In this document: positions 44,801 to 55,779 of the stretch, piece by piece
Layout: every line of letters starts with the position of its first letter
Position numbering within the stretch: position 1 is the stretch's first letter
Source: Heliopora coerulea
Lineage: Eukaryota; Cnidaria; Anthozoa; Scleralcyonacea; Helioporidae
Assembly (NCBI GenBank): GCA_030142905.1
Contig: JASJOG010000061.1
Span: 1,302,001-1,366,000, forward strand
DNA length: 64,000 nt
Reading direction: 5' to 3'
The notes under the pieces: generated by a model
What the model was told of the DNA's origin: nothing
Seen by the model: the letters and a program-made list of their open reading frames with translations, nothing else
Databases searched by the model: none
Position numbers and translations under genes: made by a program

Positions 44801-45460
44801 ACCTCCATGTCGACCGGATGTAAATAGCTCTTGTACCTGAAGTGGTAAATAATTCAATAAAAATTTGTAAAGGTCAATGGCGGCGAAAAACTTATGTAAA
44901 TTGTCTTAAAAAGCACCCACACAAGCCTGTAGGTCTTTTGGTGACTAAAGAAGGGATCACGTAACAATTCAATTTTAAGTACATCACATGACTGTAAGAA
45001 ACTCATTATTTATTTGTTTCAAAAGGTTAAATGCATTTTGTTATAGCATTGCAGATTTTGACTGTTAGGTTTAAAATGAGCTATAGTTATGCAACCTGGT
45101 GACAAATAATTCACATGCTTGCTCCGCCATCTTCTTATAGAAACGTTCGCCCGACGTAAGGCCTGATTTACAACTAGGAAAGTGATCAAATTTTGGAGGA
45201 GATTTGGAAGCGCAAATATGTAGTCGTGAACAGGAAAATCTACGAAATGTAGCTGTAGAAAGGTTTGATATCACCTATAGTGGCAAGACAGCTTTTAATT
45301 CTCACTGCATATACTTTATGTCTCAACATTTTCGTCTTATGTTTTAGTTTCTTCCATTTTATCTTTTTGGTACAAAATCTTTTTCAATGACGAAAAATTT
45401 TATGAGTATGTTTATTGTACTTTGTTGTGACATCACAAACTAGAATTTTCAGCGAAAGCA
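38850..45460. other. 6.6 kb without a recognised gene
   Basis: I see no supported coding region. Visible scraps: a hAT-like end near 40240-40310 (minus strand GGAGTGGCGTAGCCATGGGG) and a dispersed repeat at about 40710-40850 with similarity to 56640-56760 (ACAAGCACAAGG, AAAACAAAGATTCTTT and CTTGTG motifs). Small open frames at 41410-41679, 43206-43427 and 43855-44166 look random. Confidence 0.45.
43635..43705 (-). repeat. tRNA-derived SINE head
   Basis: Minus strand: GGGTGTAGTCGTTAATGCAA (A-box like) and GGGCTCGAATCC (B-box). Acceptor stem absent. Confidence 0.5.
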
Positions 45461-48124
45461 ATGAAGAAAAATATCAGTAACCCGGGAATTAAGCAAAAAA
45501 GACGAGACAGTGAGAGCAAGACCGACTGGGCTCGATGTGCCATTTGTCAAAGGATCAAGAATGAGTCTTTAAGATGCCCCGCTGATTCCAAGCGCCAGTC
45601 AGATGTTGGAGCAGGCTACAAGACCTTAGCCGCCAGTATAATAAAGTTCAGTGAACTTGACTGCATGTCTATAGACATTGATCTTTCACGACTCTATGAA
45701 GTTGACAGCTTGGAGAATACGTTTTGGAGATGCAAAGCCTAATGGCACAAAAGTTGTTATGACCAGTTCAACTCTACTTAGCTTAAACGAGCGGAACAAA
45801 GGCGTGCATTGGAAAATGAAAATCCACATGGCGGGAAGTATACACGCTCACATTCAACTTTTTCCTATAACAGGGCAACAGCAACGTGTTTTATATGTGA
45901 TGAAAGCAGTATTCGAAATAACCCTCTTCACGATGTATCGACTCTGGGTTTAGATGCCCGTGTACGAAAATGTGCACTTGCACTACAGGAGAAAAGGCTA
46001 TTAGCTAAATTAAGTGCGAGTGATCTGGTAGCCCAGGAGGCAAAGTATCATGTCCCTTGTTTAGCATCTTTGTATAAAAAGGCAGAGACAATTTGAGATA
46101 AGGAGGATGAGGATGCGTCGATTCTGCAGCAGGCTGAATGTACTGCGCTTGCTGAACTTGTTTCATTTATGTAAGAGCCACCCTTGGCCAGTGCTGCAGA
46201 GCTCCCAGATTTTAAACTTGCTGACCTGGAAAACATGTACAAGTCCCGTTTGCTGCAGCTTGATGTAAAAGGTACTGAACGTATTCATACAACACGGTTA
46301 AAAAATGGTATTCTTTCCCAAAATCTATCTGTCGAAGAACTAAAGAAAGGACGTGACGTCTTTCTGGCTTTTAAAAGTGATCTTGCCAGCGTACAAGGAA
46401 GCTTCCAAGCATCATTTTTCAAAGAAATCAAATCTCTAGTGGCAACAATGGAAGAACTAGAGAGCCTTTTTATCGAAGAAAGTGAAGATCAGATAGTTCT
46501 GGACACCAAGGAAATTGCTGGACCAACAGCAGTGTCAAGTTTACGGCAGATAGAGACCATTGGTATGGAACAATGCAACACCTTCATGACGGAGTGTAAA
46601 GAGATTGGGTCATAAAGAGATCGCTTTATGACCCGATAAATAGAAACAAGCTTAGTTTGTTCAAGTCGCCCCGCAGAAAGCATCATCAAAGACAGCACAG
46701 CGACTTTCATCCATGAAGAACGACTGTTCATATTTCGCCAGGCTCTACATATCCAATCAGACAAGGGATGTGACTTAGACAAGTTTTTGAAGCACATGAA
46801 CCAGTGATGTCCACCAGCCCTGTCCCATCTTGGTAAATTGTGTCTACCCAAGAAGAAATCTGATCTTGCCGAATGCCTACGGGCTTATACTACCCCACAA
46901 AGTGAAATGTCCAGTGCTATTGAGATCATGGTCATCGACAGTGCTGCAGTTGTAAACAGGATCAAGCTAAGAATAGAGAAAATCTTTTCCGGTTACGCGC
47001 AAAGCAGTCATTCTTGCCATACGTAAGGGCGCAACTTCGCCATGTCAAACGTCTTGATATCGTCTGGGATGACCATTTTCAAGACGTTTGAAGGCCACTA
47101 CCAGAGGTAACAGAAGAACTGGTGTCCGAAGGCAAGTCGCACCAACAATCAGCTTCCACGTAATAAGACAGTTCCTACATACGGACGAAAACAAGCATGA
47201 AATTTTCAAGTTTCTGGCTGACTGTATCTCATCTCGCAAATAATTTCAAATAATTTCAACCTACGGCAAGCAGGTCAAGTCCATTTTACCATGTGATGAT
47301 ACCTCAAGCTCGGCTTCTTGTACACATGAAGAAGCCAACACGAGGATGCTGTTGCATGTTCAAGACGCAGTACAGCAGGGCTACGAGACGTCGTAATACG
47401 CATAGTTGACACTGATGTTCTAGTGCTGGCCGTTGACGTTTTTCAGCAACTGAGAGAGCACTAGCGACTAAAACTGTAAGTAGCATTTAGCACAGGGGCT
47501 CATCTCCGATATATGGCTTCTCACGAGATATCCAGAAGTCTTGGACCACAGGTCTCTGAGGCACTTCCAGTGTCCCACTCCTTTACCGGTTGCCATACTG
47601 TGTCTTGTTTCGCTGGTAGAGGGAAGAAGACCGCGCTAGAAGGGTGGAAATCTTATCTGGACGTTATCAATGCATTTCTTACACTTGCTCACAACCCCTC
47701 TGAGGTCAGCGACGTATGTATGAACATATTGAGCGGTACGTGGTGTTGCTGTTCGACAGAACAAGTAGAAAGAAGAGTGTGAAGGACGCAAAAAAGCAGC
47801 TGTTGGCTGAGAAAGGAAAAGCTCTAGATGACATTCCACCAACAACCGTGGGTCTAGTGGAACACACGAAACTCGCAACCTATCAGGCTGGCTAATGCTG
47901 GGGACTAGCACAGACGCCCAATCCAGAACTACTGAGTCCACAAGACTGGGGATGGACCATAGATAAAGGCGTCTGGAGGCCGTTCTGGACAGCACTTCTT
48001 GAAGCAACAAGATCAAGCTGCGAACTCGTCAGATGCGGATGTAAGAAAGTATGCCAGGCAAGATGTTCCTGTGTAAAAGCAGATTTACACTGCACTGCCC
48101 TCTGCTCATCCTGTGATGAGTCAT
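45461..48124 (+). pseudogene. TGCD/Cys-rich family member, copy 2 (more complete, broken)
   Basis: Starts MKKNISNPGIKQKRRDSESK, then a zinc-binding-like CAICQRIKNESLRCP and DVGAGYKTLAASIIKFSELD. A second C-F-I-C-D motif with DARVRKCALALQEKRLLAKL follows (45809-46096), then a helical region (46184-46615), and broken pieces through 47240. The frame at 47513-47782 carries LPVSHSFTGCHTVSCFAGRG, and the Cys-rich end LVRCGCKKVCQARCSCVKAD is at 48017-48120, with a stop just after. It shows domain order for the family: N-terminal C-x-x-C, helical middle, TGCD core (here GCH, a lost acid), Cys-rich tail. At least six frame changes or stops. I cannot name the family; similar proteins are, to my memory, abundant and uncharacterised in corals. 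Confidence 0.65.
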
Positions 48125-49119
48125 AACTTTAGAAAGAAAACGGCAAAATATATAGATATTATTAAATTATAACGGGGTCAGTTATGGATTGAAAAATTCG
48201 TTAGGAAACCTGTACCTATGGTTGTATCGGTGTTGAAACAACAAAAACACAGAATAAATAGATCTATGGGATAGAAAAAGGCAAAGTTTGTTTACTTCCG
48301 GTTACATTACTTTTTCGCTTTATGTCCACATTCTTGCGCAAATAAAACAGCCGTAGTTCGCTAATTATTATAAATTTTTCTTAAAACATTGGTATGTTGA
48401 CGCTTCTGAAGATCTTTGGACAATGAATTTGAAAGAGACGGTTTTAAGCATTTGGGTTGCATCATTAAGTATTTACTTCCAGTTCAAAATGATGGCCATT
48501 TTGAATACTTAACATATCTCTACCCCCCGCAATTTTTCGTGGTGGTTCCATATCCAAATTCTTTAAACACCTAAAGTTGTCTCTTCCTACTAAGTTTCCG
48601 GCTTTTAATCTTAAGTCGCACAATTCGTGCAAATATCCGCTCCATTATTTTAAGAGAGCTTTCAAAACTGGAAAATTTTATTTATCCAGCAACATAGGAA
48701 AGGTAGCAAAAGTCATATCCTTAAAATCACGTAGCTTTGTTTAATACAATGCAGTACAAACGTTTTAGGTCGAAATATCAATATATGCTACTTCAGTTGT
48801 TTCTGTACTCTTCTATCAGGTCCCAAAGCCTATATTTCATCTTAGTAGAGCCTTGTTTTACTCTGGACAGCTAGAATTCACTCTACTTTTCACAGAGTAA
48901 CTGTTTTTATGAAATTTGTTCTTAAAGCTATGTAGTAGTTAGAGAGAAATGTACAGGAATATCATCCTTGTTGCTAGGTTTTTCTTGTCACGTGCAGTTG
49001 TTTTCATCAGAAACCACACATGCTCAGTGTGCTCCAAATAGATATTTCACACGCGTACCATATGTAAAATATTCATTTGTTAAATTTGTTAAAGTTAAAG
49101 TGGTTCGAAGACGCGATAT

Positions 49120-49535
49120 CAAAGAAAAGAAACTTGACGGAGGAAGAAAGGACTCCAGTTGTCACTTTGGATAAGGAGGGGAACAACAAGCGTGCCATTG
49201 CCAGGAAGCAGGAGATAGGCCTTTGGTGCTGTTCAGGAAATATCGAAGAAATATAAAGAAGCCGGCACAGCGAAGGATAGGACTAGAACTAGCCTTCCCC
49301 GTGCAACGACGGAGCGTCAAGACCGTCTTCTAAAGGGCATATCTCTCTCAAACAGAAGGGCAACATCTAAAATGTTCGAGAAGGAGTTGGAGGTTGCCAC
49401 AGGAACCCAGGTATCTTCTAGTACAATTAAAAGACGGCTACCAGAGTCTGGGTTGAATAGCTGTGTTGCAGTAAGGAAACCTCTGTGCACATAGGCCCAC
49501 AAACAGAAGAGACTGGAGTAGTGTCCGGGAGCGGA
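49120..49535 (+). pseudogene. Tc1 transposase, N-terminal half
   Basis: In changing frames it reads LTEEERTPVVTLDKEGNNKR and AIARKQEIG, the first helix-turn-helix of Tc1 transposases, then further DNA-binding domain parts (ATSKMFEKELEVAT, SSTIKRRLPESGLN). It is interrupted by frameshifts and a stop (AHKQKRLE after CAC-ATAG). It ends at the GCGGA target site of the copia insertion at 49531-49535, and the codon phase resumes after the insertion at 54069 with KDWTSQQWAKMLFSD. Confidence 0.75.
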
Positions 49536-49740
49536 TGTTGAGATTAACCAGGTGAAACTACATAGTTGCTAATATAATAATGTAAAAGATAACAATATAT
49601 TTAGAGTCTCACATGAACACATGTTTCCAACATAACAGTAAAGAGAACAGAACAACGAATAGAATAGAAAGTTATAGTCACATGATTATGTCACGTGTTA
49701 TTGTTGATCATTACACTATAATTATATGAAGTTCTCAACA
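49536..49740 (-). repeat. 3' LTR of the copia element
   Basis: TG...CA boundaries; 205 bp; same length as the other LTR. The target duplication GCGGA is directly outside. Confidence 0.95.
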
Positions 49741-49749
49741 CTCCCACTT
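49741..49749 (-). other. Polypurine tract
   Basis: Minus strand AAGTGGGAG directly upstream of the 3' LTR; the position and composition are those of the plus-strand primer in copia elements. Confidence 0.8.
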
Positions 49750-49789
49750 AATGATCATACCATAAAAGTTAACCGCTATAACATATTAC

Positions 49790-52700
49790 TTAAGTGATTT
49801 GCTTCACTCCTAATATATCTCGAAATTTCTCAAATGTTTTTTTCAGTAAAGCCTTCGTCATTATGTCAGCTAACATCTTGTCAGTTGAACAATATTCAAC
49901 ACACATCACATCACGATTCACCTGTTCTCTAACAAAGTGAAAGGAAATGTCAATATGTTTTGTACGATTATGAAACTTTGGATTTTTTGTAAGTTCTGTT
50001 GTTCCTTGATTGTCTTCAAATACAATAGATGGTCCAGTTTGTTTTACTCCAACATCTGAGAGTAATCCCCTTAACCAAACAACTTCTTGACTCGCTATAC
50101 TTAATGCTATATGTTCAGCTTCGGTTGTTGATTTGGATACAGAAGTTTGCCTTTTACTTCTCCAACTAACTGTATTATTCTGGATTTGAAACACATACCC
50201 CGAAGTTGATCTTCTAGTTTCATTATCACCTCCCCAGTCAGCATCCAAGTATGCAGACAATGTAGGATGTGCATCAGTTGTAGTGAATAAAAGCCCATAA
50301 TCCACAGTTCCTTTAATATATCGAAGAATTCTCTTCACTCCTTGCCAGTGTTCCCTGCTAGGTCGAGACATAAACGTCGATAGAACTCCTACTGCTGATG
50401 AAATATCAGGACGAGTAGCCATAGCTGCATACGTTAGACATCCAATTGCCATTTGATATTTTTGAGTATTCACTGGTGTCTCTTCTTTTGATAAGGATTC
50501 AAATTTCCTTCCCGTTTCCATTGGTGTTGACACCGGCCTGCAATTCTCCATCCCAAATCTTTTGAGGATCCCTTCCAGATATTTAGGTTGGCTGATAGAT
50601 AGTGTTCTTGATTTGCGATCTCGCGTCACAAGCATCCCAAGAACATAACTAACTTCCCCCATGTCATCGACTTTGAACCTTTGAGTAATGGAGATCTTCT
50701 CTTCTTTCAGCATTTTTGGATTATTGGAAAACCATAGCCTATCATCCATATAAAGTGCTATTATCACAAAGTCAATCTTTCCATCTTTCTGTTTTACTGA
50801 CTTCACATACAAGCATGGATCTGAATTCGACTTCTCATAGCCTTTGGTTTTCAGAAAAGTGTCAATAGAAGTGTTCCAACATCTAGCTGCCTGTTGAAGT
50901 CCATAAATACTTTTCTTTAACTTACACACAAAGTCGGGTCTGTCCTTATCGATGTAACGTTCTGGTTGTTTCATGTATATCTCATCTTCCCGCTCCCCTT
51001 GTAAGAACGCTGTTTGCACATCCATTTGATGTATCTCCCAATTACAAATATTGGCAACAGCTAACAGAGATCTTATTGATGTGTTGCACACCACGGGAGA
51101 GCAAACGTCTGGGTAATCCACTCTTTAAGATTGGGAATACCCTTGAGCAACTAAACGAGCTTTAAATCTTTCAACTGTACCATCAGAGTTGTGCTTCACT
51201 TTAAAGACCCAACGACTTCCTACGATGTTTTTGCCATTTGGTGGAGGGACAAGTTGCCACGTGCCATTGCTGATGAGTGCATCATACTCAGAGTCTGTTG
51301 CTCCTTTCCATTCACCCGAAAGTTCCCCTCTCCACGCTTCATTGATATTTTCTGGCTCATCAATATCTGCGGTGAGATTATCAGCGACATTACATTCATC
51401 ATCAAACCGTTTTGAAGGTCTGCGTATTCTTCTTGTACCAAGATTTTCAGTTTCCCGCAAGAAGTTTTCTTCATAACTAGCTCCCACTGGTTGATTAGGA
51501 ACTGCATTCTGATTGTTTCCATCATCTTCATTTGATCTGTGTACAGCCTAATTAGGTGAGTTGCTGTTTTCTGGAACCCAAAGTGATAAAGGAGGTTCTC
51601 CAAATAAATCATCTTTGAACTTGAAAAATTGCCTTTCAACAAATACAACATCTCTTCCTCAAACAAATGCTTTGGTCAGAGGGTCATAAAGCTTGTAGCC
51701 CTTTGTCCCTTCAGGATAACCAACAAAGATTACTTGTCGACATTTCTCATCAAATTTCTTACGCAGCTTATCTGGAATGTGAAGGAATGCTTGACAGCCA
51801 AAGACCTTCAGATGCGATATATCTGGCTTGTGGCCAAAGAAGCATTCATGCAGCGTACTTCCTTTAACAGTAGATGTAGGGCTACGATTACGTAAATACA
51901 CTGCTGTATTTAAAGCTTCAGCCCGAAATTCAGTTGGAAGACCAGCATGAGACAACATAGATCTTGCTGACTCAATCGGTGTCCTGTTCATCTATTCCGC
52001 AACACCGTTCTGTACAGGACTGTAATTAACAGACAACTGGTGCACAATTCCTTTCTCCTTTAGGTATTCATTGAACTCCCTTGAGCAGTATTCACCCCCA
52101 TTATGGGATGGAAGTACCTTGACTTGCTTTCCAGTGAGATTTGTAGTGAAGTTGACAAATTCTTGAAATTTTTCGAACACCTCACTTTTACGCTTAATGA
52201 AGTATACTTGGGTGTAGTGTGAGTAATCATTAATAAAGGTGACAAAGAATCGAGAGCCACCAAGGGAATTGACAGACATTGGTCCACACACATCGCTATG
52301 GATCAATTCCAATAGTTCAGATGCACGCTTTCCACTTTCTTTAGGATATTCAGTACGATGCTGTTTGCCCATAATGCAACCTTCACATACTGAACGTTCT
52401 TGAATATCAGCTCTGCCATTCACTCCATCAACCATTTCACCTTTCAATATTTTCCTCACATTTTCCATACCAAGATGACCCAATCGGTGGTGCCATAGTT
52501 CCATATTCGCATTCTTCTGAGCAATGTTCATATTTGCGCAAGCCACAATTTGTAGTAGGTAAAGTTTCCTATCAATCTTTCCAACTGCTAACACCTTTCC
52601 ATTTCTAGTGACTTCACATTTCTCACCTTTGAATTCAACTGTTCCTCCTCGCTTTACCATAGCCCGTACAGAAAGTAAATTCTTATCTAAGTCCGGCAAG

Positions 52701-53770
52701 TACAGTACATCATGAAGAGCTATTGGCAGACTATGATCTTCAAGATCAGCTACAATGTGACATCTCCCCTTTCCATAAGCCAATATAGATCGATTATCAC
52801 CCAGACTCACAATACTAGGTTTGTCATAGTCAGATAATTGATCTCTTTCATGTGTCACGTGCTGCGTAGCACCAGAGTCAATTACCCATCCACAATTATC
52901 GAATACATCAGTAGTTATCAGCGCTTCTTCATTCATGAAATCGTGATCATTTTCTTGGTCTTTAGCACATCGTGCCGACTCATTTGCATCCTTTCTACGA
53001 TAACTGTTCTGGCTTCGACCAAAATCATTCTTTTTCTCAGTACGTTTGGGACAGTCCCTAGCAAAATGTCCAATCTCTTCACATGAGTGACATTTACCAC
53101 GGAATACCTTATTCTTCTTCTCATTCCATTGTTTACCATGCTTTCCCCATCTCCCAGCAGCAAACGCATTATCAGAGGCTTTTGCATCATCACTACGGTC
53201 AATGTCATTTAAAAGCATATTCTTGACCTTTTCATACGATATACTTTCATCCCCAACAGCATCGAAAGCAGTAATTAGCGGCTTAAACTCTTCAGGCAAA
53301 CTAACCAGTAGTGTCATTGCCAGCTCCTTATCATCGATTGCAACATTCATTTCTTTAAGTTGCTCATGCTATGATCGTAAGCGACTAATATGCTCCAACA
53401 TACTATTACCAGGATGAAAACGTAAGGAATAATATTGCTGACAAAATCGTACCTTATGAAGAAGAGACTCTCTAGCAAACTGCTTTCTAAGTGCATCCCA
53501 CGCTTCTTTTGCTGTGGTCGTTTCCCTGACGTGTATTTGGTATTCAGGTTCAATGGCCAAACAGATGTGAGTCCACGCTTTCTTTGACCCCGAATTGAAA
53601 TTTCGCCTTATTTCTGCACTAGCATCTTGCGCAGGAGTTTCAGCCGTTTCGTCCACATGTCCAAACAAACCAATGCTCTCCAAATACAAGCGCATATTGA
53701 ATGCCCAAGTGCGATAATTCGAACCATTCAATTTTGCATAGCGCAACGTGTTCATCGTTACATCAGCCAT
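49790..53770 (-). pseudogene. copia Gag-Pol, one frame with in-frame stops
   Basis: Starts at the ATG at 53770. All segments (53770-53369, 53350-51992, 51991-51659, 51487-51125, 51121-49790) lie in the same phase. Only stops separate them: 53369-53371, 51992-51994, 51659-51661, 51548-51550 and 51125-51127; no frameshift. Visible domains: copia-type gag N-terminus; CCHC zinc knuckle CHSCEEIGHFARDC; protease IDSGATQHV; integrase zinc motif (HHRLGHLG and CEGCIMGKQ); integrase core in which the expected second Asp before NGGEY is His (codon 52103-52105); reverse transcriptase with MDVQTAFLQG and YMDD; RNase H with YLDADWGGD, STTEAEH and VFEDNQGT. It copies and integrates element RNA when functional; this copy cannot as it stands. 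Confidence 0.95.
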
Positions 53771-53844
53771 TCTTCGGCGTAAATCTTTTTACAAATATAA
53801 CAGCATAAACATTCACCTAGTTTATCAAAGTATACCCAAGCGTT

Positions 53845-53858
53845 CTGGGCCCATAACC
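53845..53858 (-). other. Primer-binding site, initiator tRNA-Met anticodon-arm type
   Basis: Minus strand GGTTATGGGCCCAG directly after the 5' LTR. It is complementary to the CTGGGCCCATAACC anticodon stem-loop of animal initiator tRNA-Met, as known for Drosophila copia, which primes with a 5' half of that tRNA. Confidence 0.9.
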
Positions 53859-54063
53859 TGTTGAGATTAACTAGGTGAAACTGCATAGTTGTTAATATAA
53901 TAATGTAAAAGATAACAATATATTTAGAGTCTCACATGAACACATGTTTCCAACATAACAGTAAAGAGAACAGAACAACGAAAAGAATAGAAAGTTAAAG
54001 TGTCATGATTATGTCACGTGTTATTGTTGATCATTACACTATAATTATATGAAGTTCTCAACA
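53859..54063 (-). repeat. 5' LTR of the copia element
   Basis: 205 bp, TG...CA, carrying the promoter and first transcribed part on the minus strand by analogy with the family. It abuts the primer-binding site. Confidence 0.95.
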
Positions 54064-54664
54064 GCGGAAGGATTGGACATCTCAACAGTGGGCGAAGATG
54101 TTGTTTTCCGACCAGTCAATTTTTGAGCTGATCCCAGGGAGGAGGCCGTTTGTTAGAAGTGTAGGAGAGCGGTACCACTCAGACTGTATTGTATCCACAC
54201 ATAAGCACGAAGGAAAGAGAATGCAGGTATGGGGATGCATAGAGGCCAGTGGGGTTGGAAGCCTCATGGGTAGTTAACAGTTGACTGGAGGCAACAGCAT
54301 ACGTTTGGCTGATCTTCCGCACTCTTGAGAAAGACGGGAAAAAGCTGTGTGGTAGAGGCTTCATCTTCCAACAAGATTGGGCTCCATGTAACAGAGCAAA
54401 TAGGACCAAGTCCTGGTTTGAGAGGAAAGGAATGAAAGGTAGCCCATGGCCATCACAGAGGCCTGGCCTAAACCCCATTAAGCATCTTTTGGAAGTAATA
54501 AGAAAGACGTTAGAGATCAGAATATGCAAGAATTAAAGAATTAAGTGGCTATCTTTGAGTCGTGGGACAGCATTGACGCAAGTGTAACAGAGAACCTTGT
54601 TTCATCGATGCTCCGGCGTTGTGCAGCAGTAATTGATGCTCGTGGCGGTTATACCAAGTATTAG
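54064..54664 (+). pseudogene. Tc1 transposase, C-terminal half
   Basis: After the insertion the frame reads KDWTSQQWAKMLFSDQSIFE (first catalytic Asp in F-S-D), then MQVWGCIEASGVGSLMG. After a break it gives FQQDWAPCNRANRTKSWFER (second Asp) and WPSQRPGLNPIKHLL, where the third catalytic acid of the DD34E triad (normally in N-P-I-E) is Lys. It closes with RCAAVIDARGGYTKY and a TAG at 54662. So the transposase is inactive both by the copia insertion and by its own decay. Confidence 0.85.
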
Positions 54665-55042
54665 ACTTTAAAACTTGTCTCTTTGCTATTGCTTCACTTG
54701 TGTAAAACAGTTTTCCAATGTTGTCTAACATTCGTGAATTGAGATATAACCAAAAAAGTTACACATCGAAGGGTGACCTAAAACTTCTGCACGGTACTGT
54801 ATATTGATATGAAAGAACACGAATATTTCAATATAATGACAGAACGTATTTGTATACAAAATGAAACAGTGCATATTCACAAGAACACAAAAGACATCAA
54901 ATACTGGAGACATTAATGTTTCTTGGCTATTGATTTTCCGGGCGGAAAGCGTAATCGTAACAAAAAGATCAGAGCCCAGCTCAGAATTCTTAGGTGTATC
55001 GCCATAGTAAAATAGGCAAGTCAAAAAGTTTTAAAACATATT

Positions 55043-55080
55043 TACTGACGTTTCGTTGCCTCTTGCAACATCTTCAGAGT
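55043..55080 (-). ncRNA. Hammerhead-like motif, left arm of dimer 2
   Basis: Minus strand: ACU, CUGAAGA, U, GUUGC-AAGAG-GCAAC, GAAA, CG, UC, AGU. Stem II is identical to that of dimer 1 while its loop differs (AAGAG against ACGCC). Confidence 0.5.
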
Positions 55081-55215
55081 GTAGGTTTACAGGGATGAGA
55101 AGAAAAAAAACTATATATATGAATCTATAATTACATATTAGAATAATTAGACGGCTAACCAATAGAAAACTGGGAGACGTGACAGGAAGTGACATGCATA
55201 CGGAAGAGGAAAGCA

Positions 55216-55410
55216 TTAGAATAGAGAAAGAGGTGTGGAAGAGATATTTTCGTTGAGAGACGGTTTGTATTTGGAAATAAGTAAACTCTCACGAATGAGG
55301 AGTTCAAAGTTAGAGGAAGACCTGCAGGAAGAAATAATGGAAAAGTCGTTGGGAGAAATGGCGTGATTAGTCTGGCGAGTATGAGCCTGAATACTGGAAG
55401 TAGGAAATGA
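55216..55410 (-). pseudogene. GIY-YIG C-terminal fragment, left arm
   Basis: Mirror copy of the frame at 55412-55606, encoding the end of a Penelope-like endonuclease domain (SCRSSSNFELLIRESLLISK region). It exists because the element end is duplicated in inverse. Confidence 0.65.
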
Positions 55411-55411
55411 A

Positions 55412-55606
55412 GTGCTTACTACTTCCAGTATTCAGGCTCATACTCGCCAGACTAATCACGCCATTTCTCCCAACGACTTTTCCATTATTTCTTCCTGCAG
55501 GTCTTCCTCTAACTTTGAACTCCTCATTCGTGAGAGTTTACTTATTTCCAAATACAAACCGTCTCTCAACGAAAATATCTCTTCCACACCTCTTTCTCTA
55601 TTCTAA
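55412..55606 (+). pseudogene. GIY-YIG C-terminal fragment, right arm
   Basis: Reads THTRQ-like AHTRQTNHAISPNDFSIISS, then CRSSSNFELLIRESLLISKY and KPSLNENISSTPLSLF with a stop at 55604. N-F-E-L-x-I-R-E-S-L-L-I-x-K-Y-K-P-x-L-N is the C-terminal block after the GIY-YIG endonuclease in Penelope-like elements. There is no true start; it is the truncated 3' coding end, followed by about 130 bp of untranslated sequence before the hammerhead-like motif. Confidence 0.7.
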
Positions 55607-55741
55607 TGCTTTCCTCTTCCGTATGCATGTCACTTCCTGTCACGTCTCCCAGTTTTCTATTGGTTAGCCGTCTAATTATTCTAATATGTAATTATAGATT
55701 CATATATATAGTTTTTTTTCTTCTCATCCCTGTAAACCTAC

Positions 55742-55779
55742 ACTCTGAAGATGTTGCAAGAGGCAACGAAACGTCAGTA
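55742..55779 (+). ncRNA. Hammerhead-like motif, right arm of dimer 2
   Basis: Plus strand copy of the same motif; predicted cleavage would fall after the C at 55775 (GAAACGUC, then AGU). Outward pointing. Confidence 0.5.

Larger units (their letters stand above)
49536..54063 (-). mobile_element. Ty1/copia LTR retrotransposon, full length, 4528 bp
   Basis: Two 205-bp LTRs that start TGTTGAG and end CTCAACA, a 5-bp target duplication GCGGA (49531-49535 and 54064-54068), a primer-binding site next to the 5' LTR and a polypurine tract next to the 3' LTR, all oriented on the minus strand. One gag-pol frame of about 1327 codons with domain order gag, protease, integrase, reverse transcriptase, RNase H, which is the copia order. 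About seven differences between the LTRs by eye indicate a not very recent insertion. Confidence 0.97.
48752..54799 (+). mobile_element. Tc1-type transposon, split by a copia element
   Basis: The right end reverse complements to CAGTACCGTGCAGAAGTTTT and AGGTCACCC and is followed by TA (54800-54801). The left end at 48752, CAGTACAAACGTTTTAGGTC, is a degraded match. Without the 4.53-kb copia insertion (plus its 5-bp duplication) the element is about 1.5 kb, the normal Tc1 length. Confidence 0.7.

Noticed and set aside
51191..51895. Plus-strand open frames over the copia element
   Set aside because: Antisense or other-frame shadows of gag-pol.
54179..54529. 116-codon minus-strand open frame
   Set aside because: Antisense of the Tc1 transposase C-terminal half.
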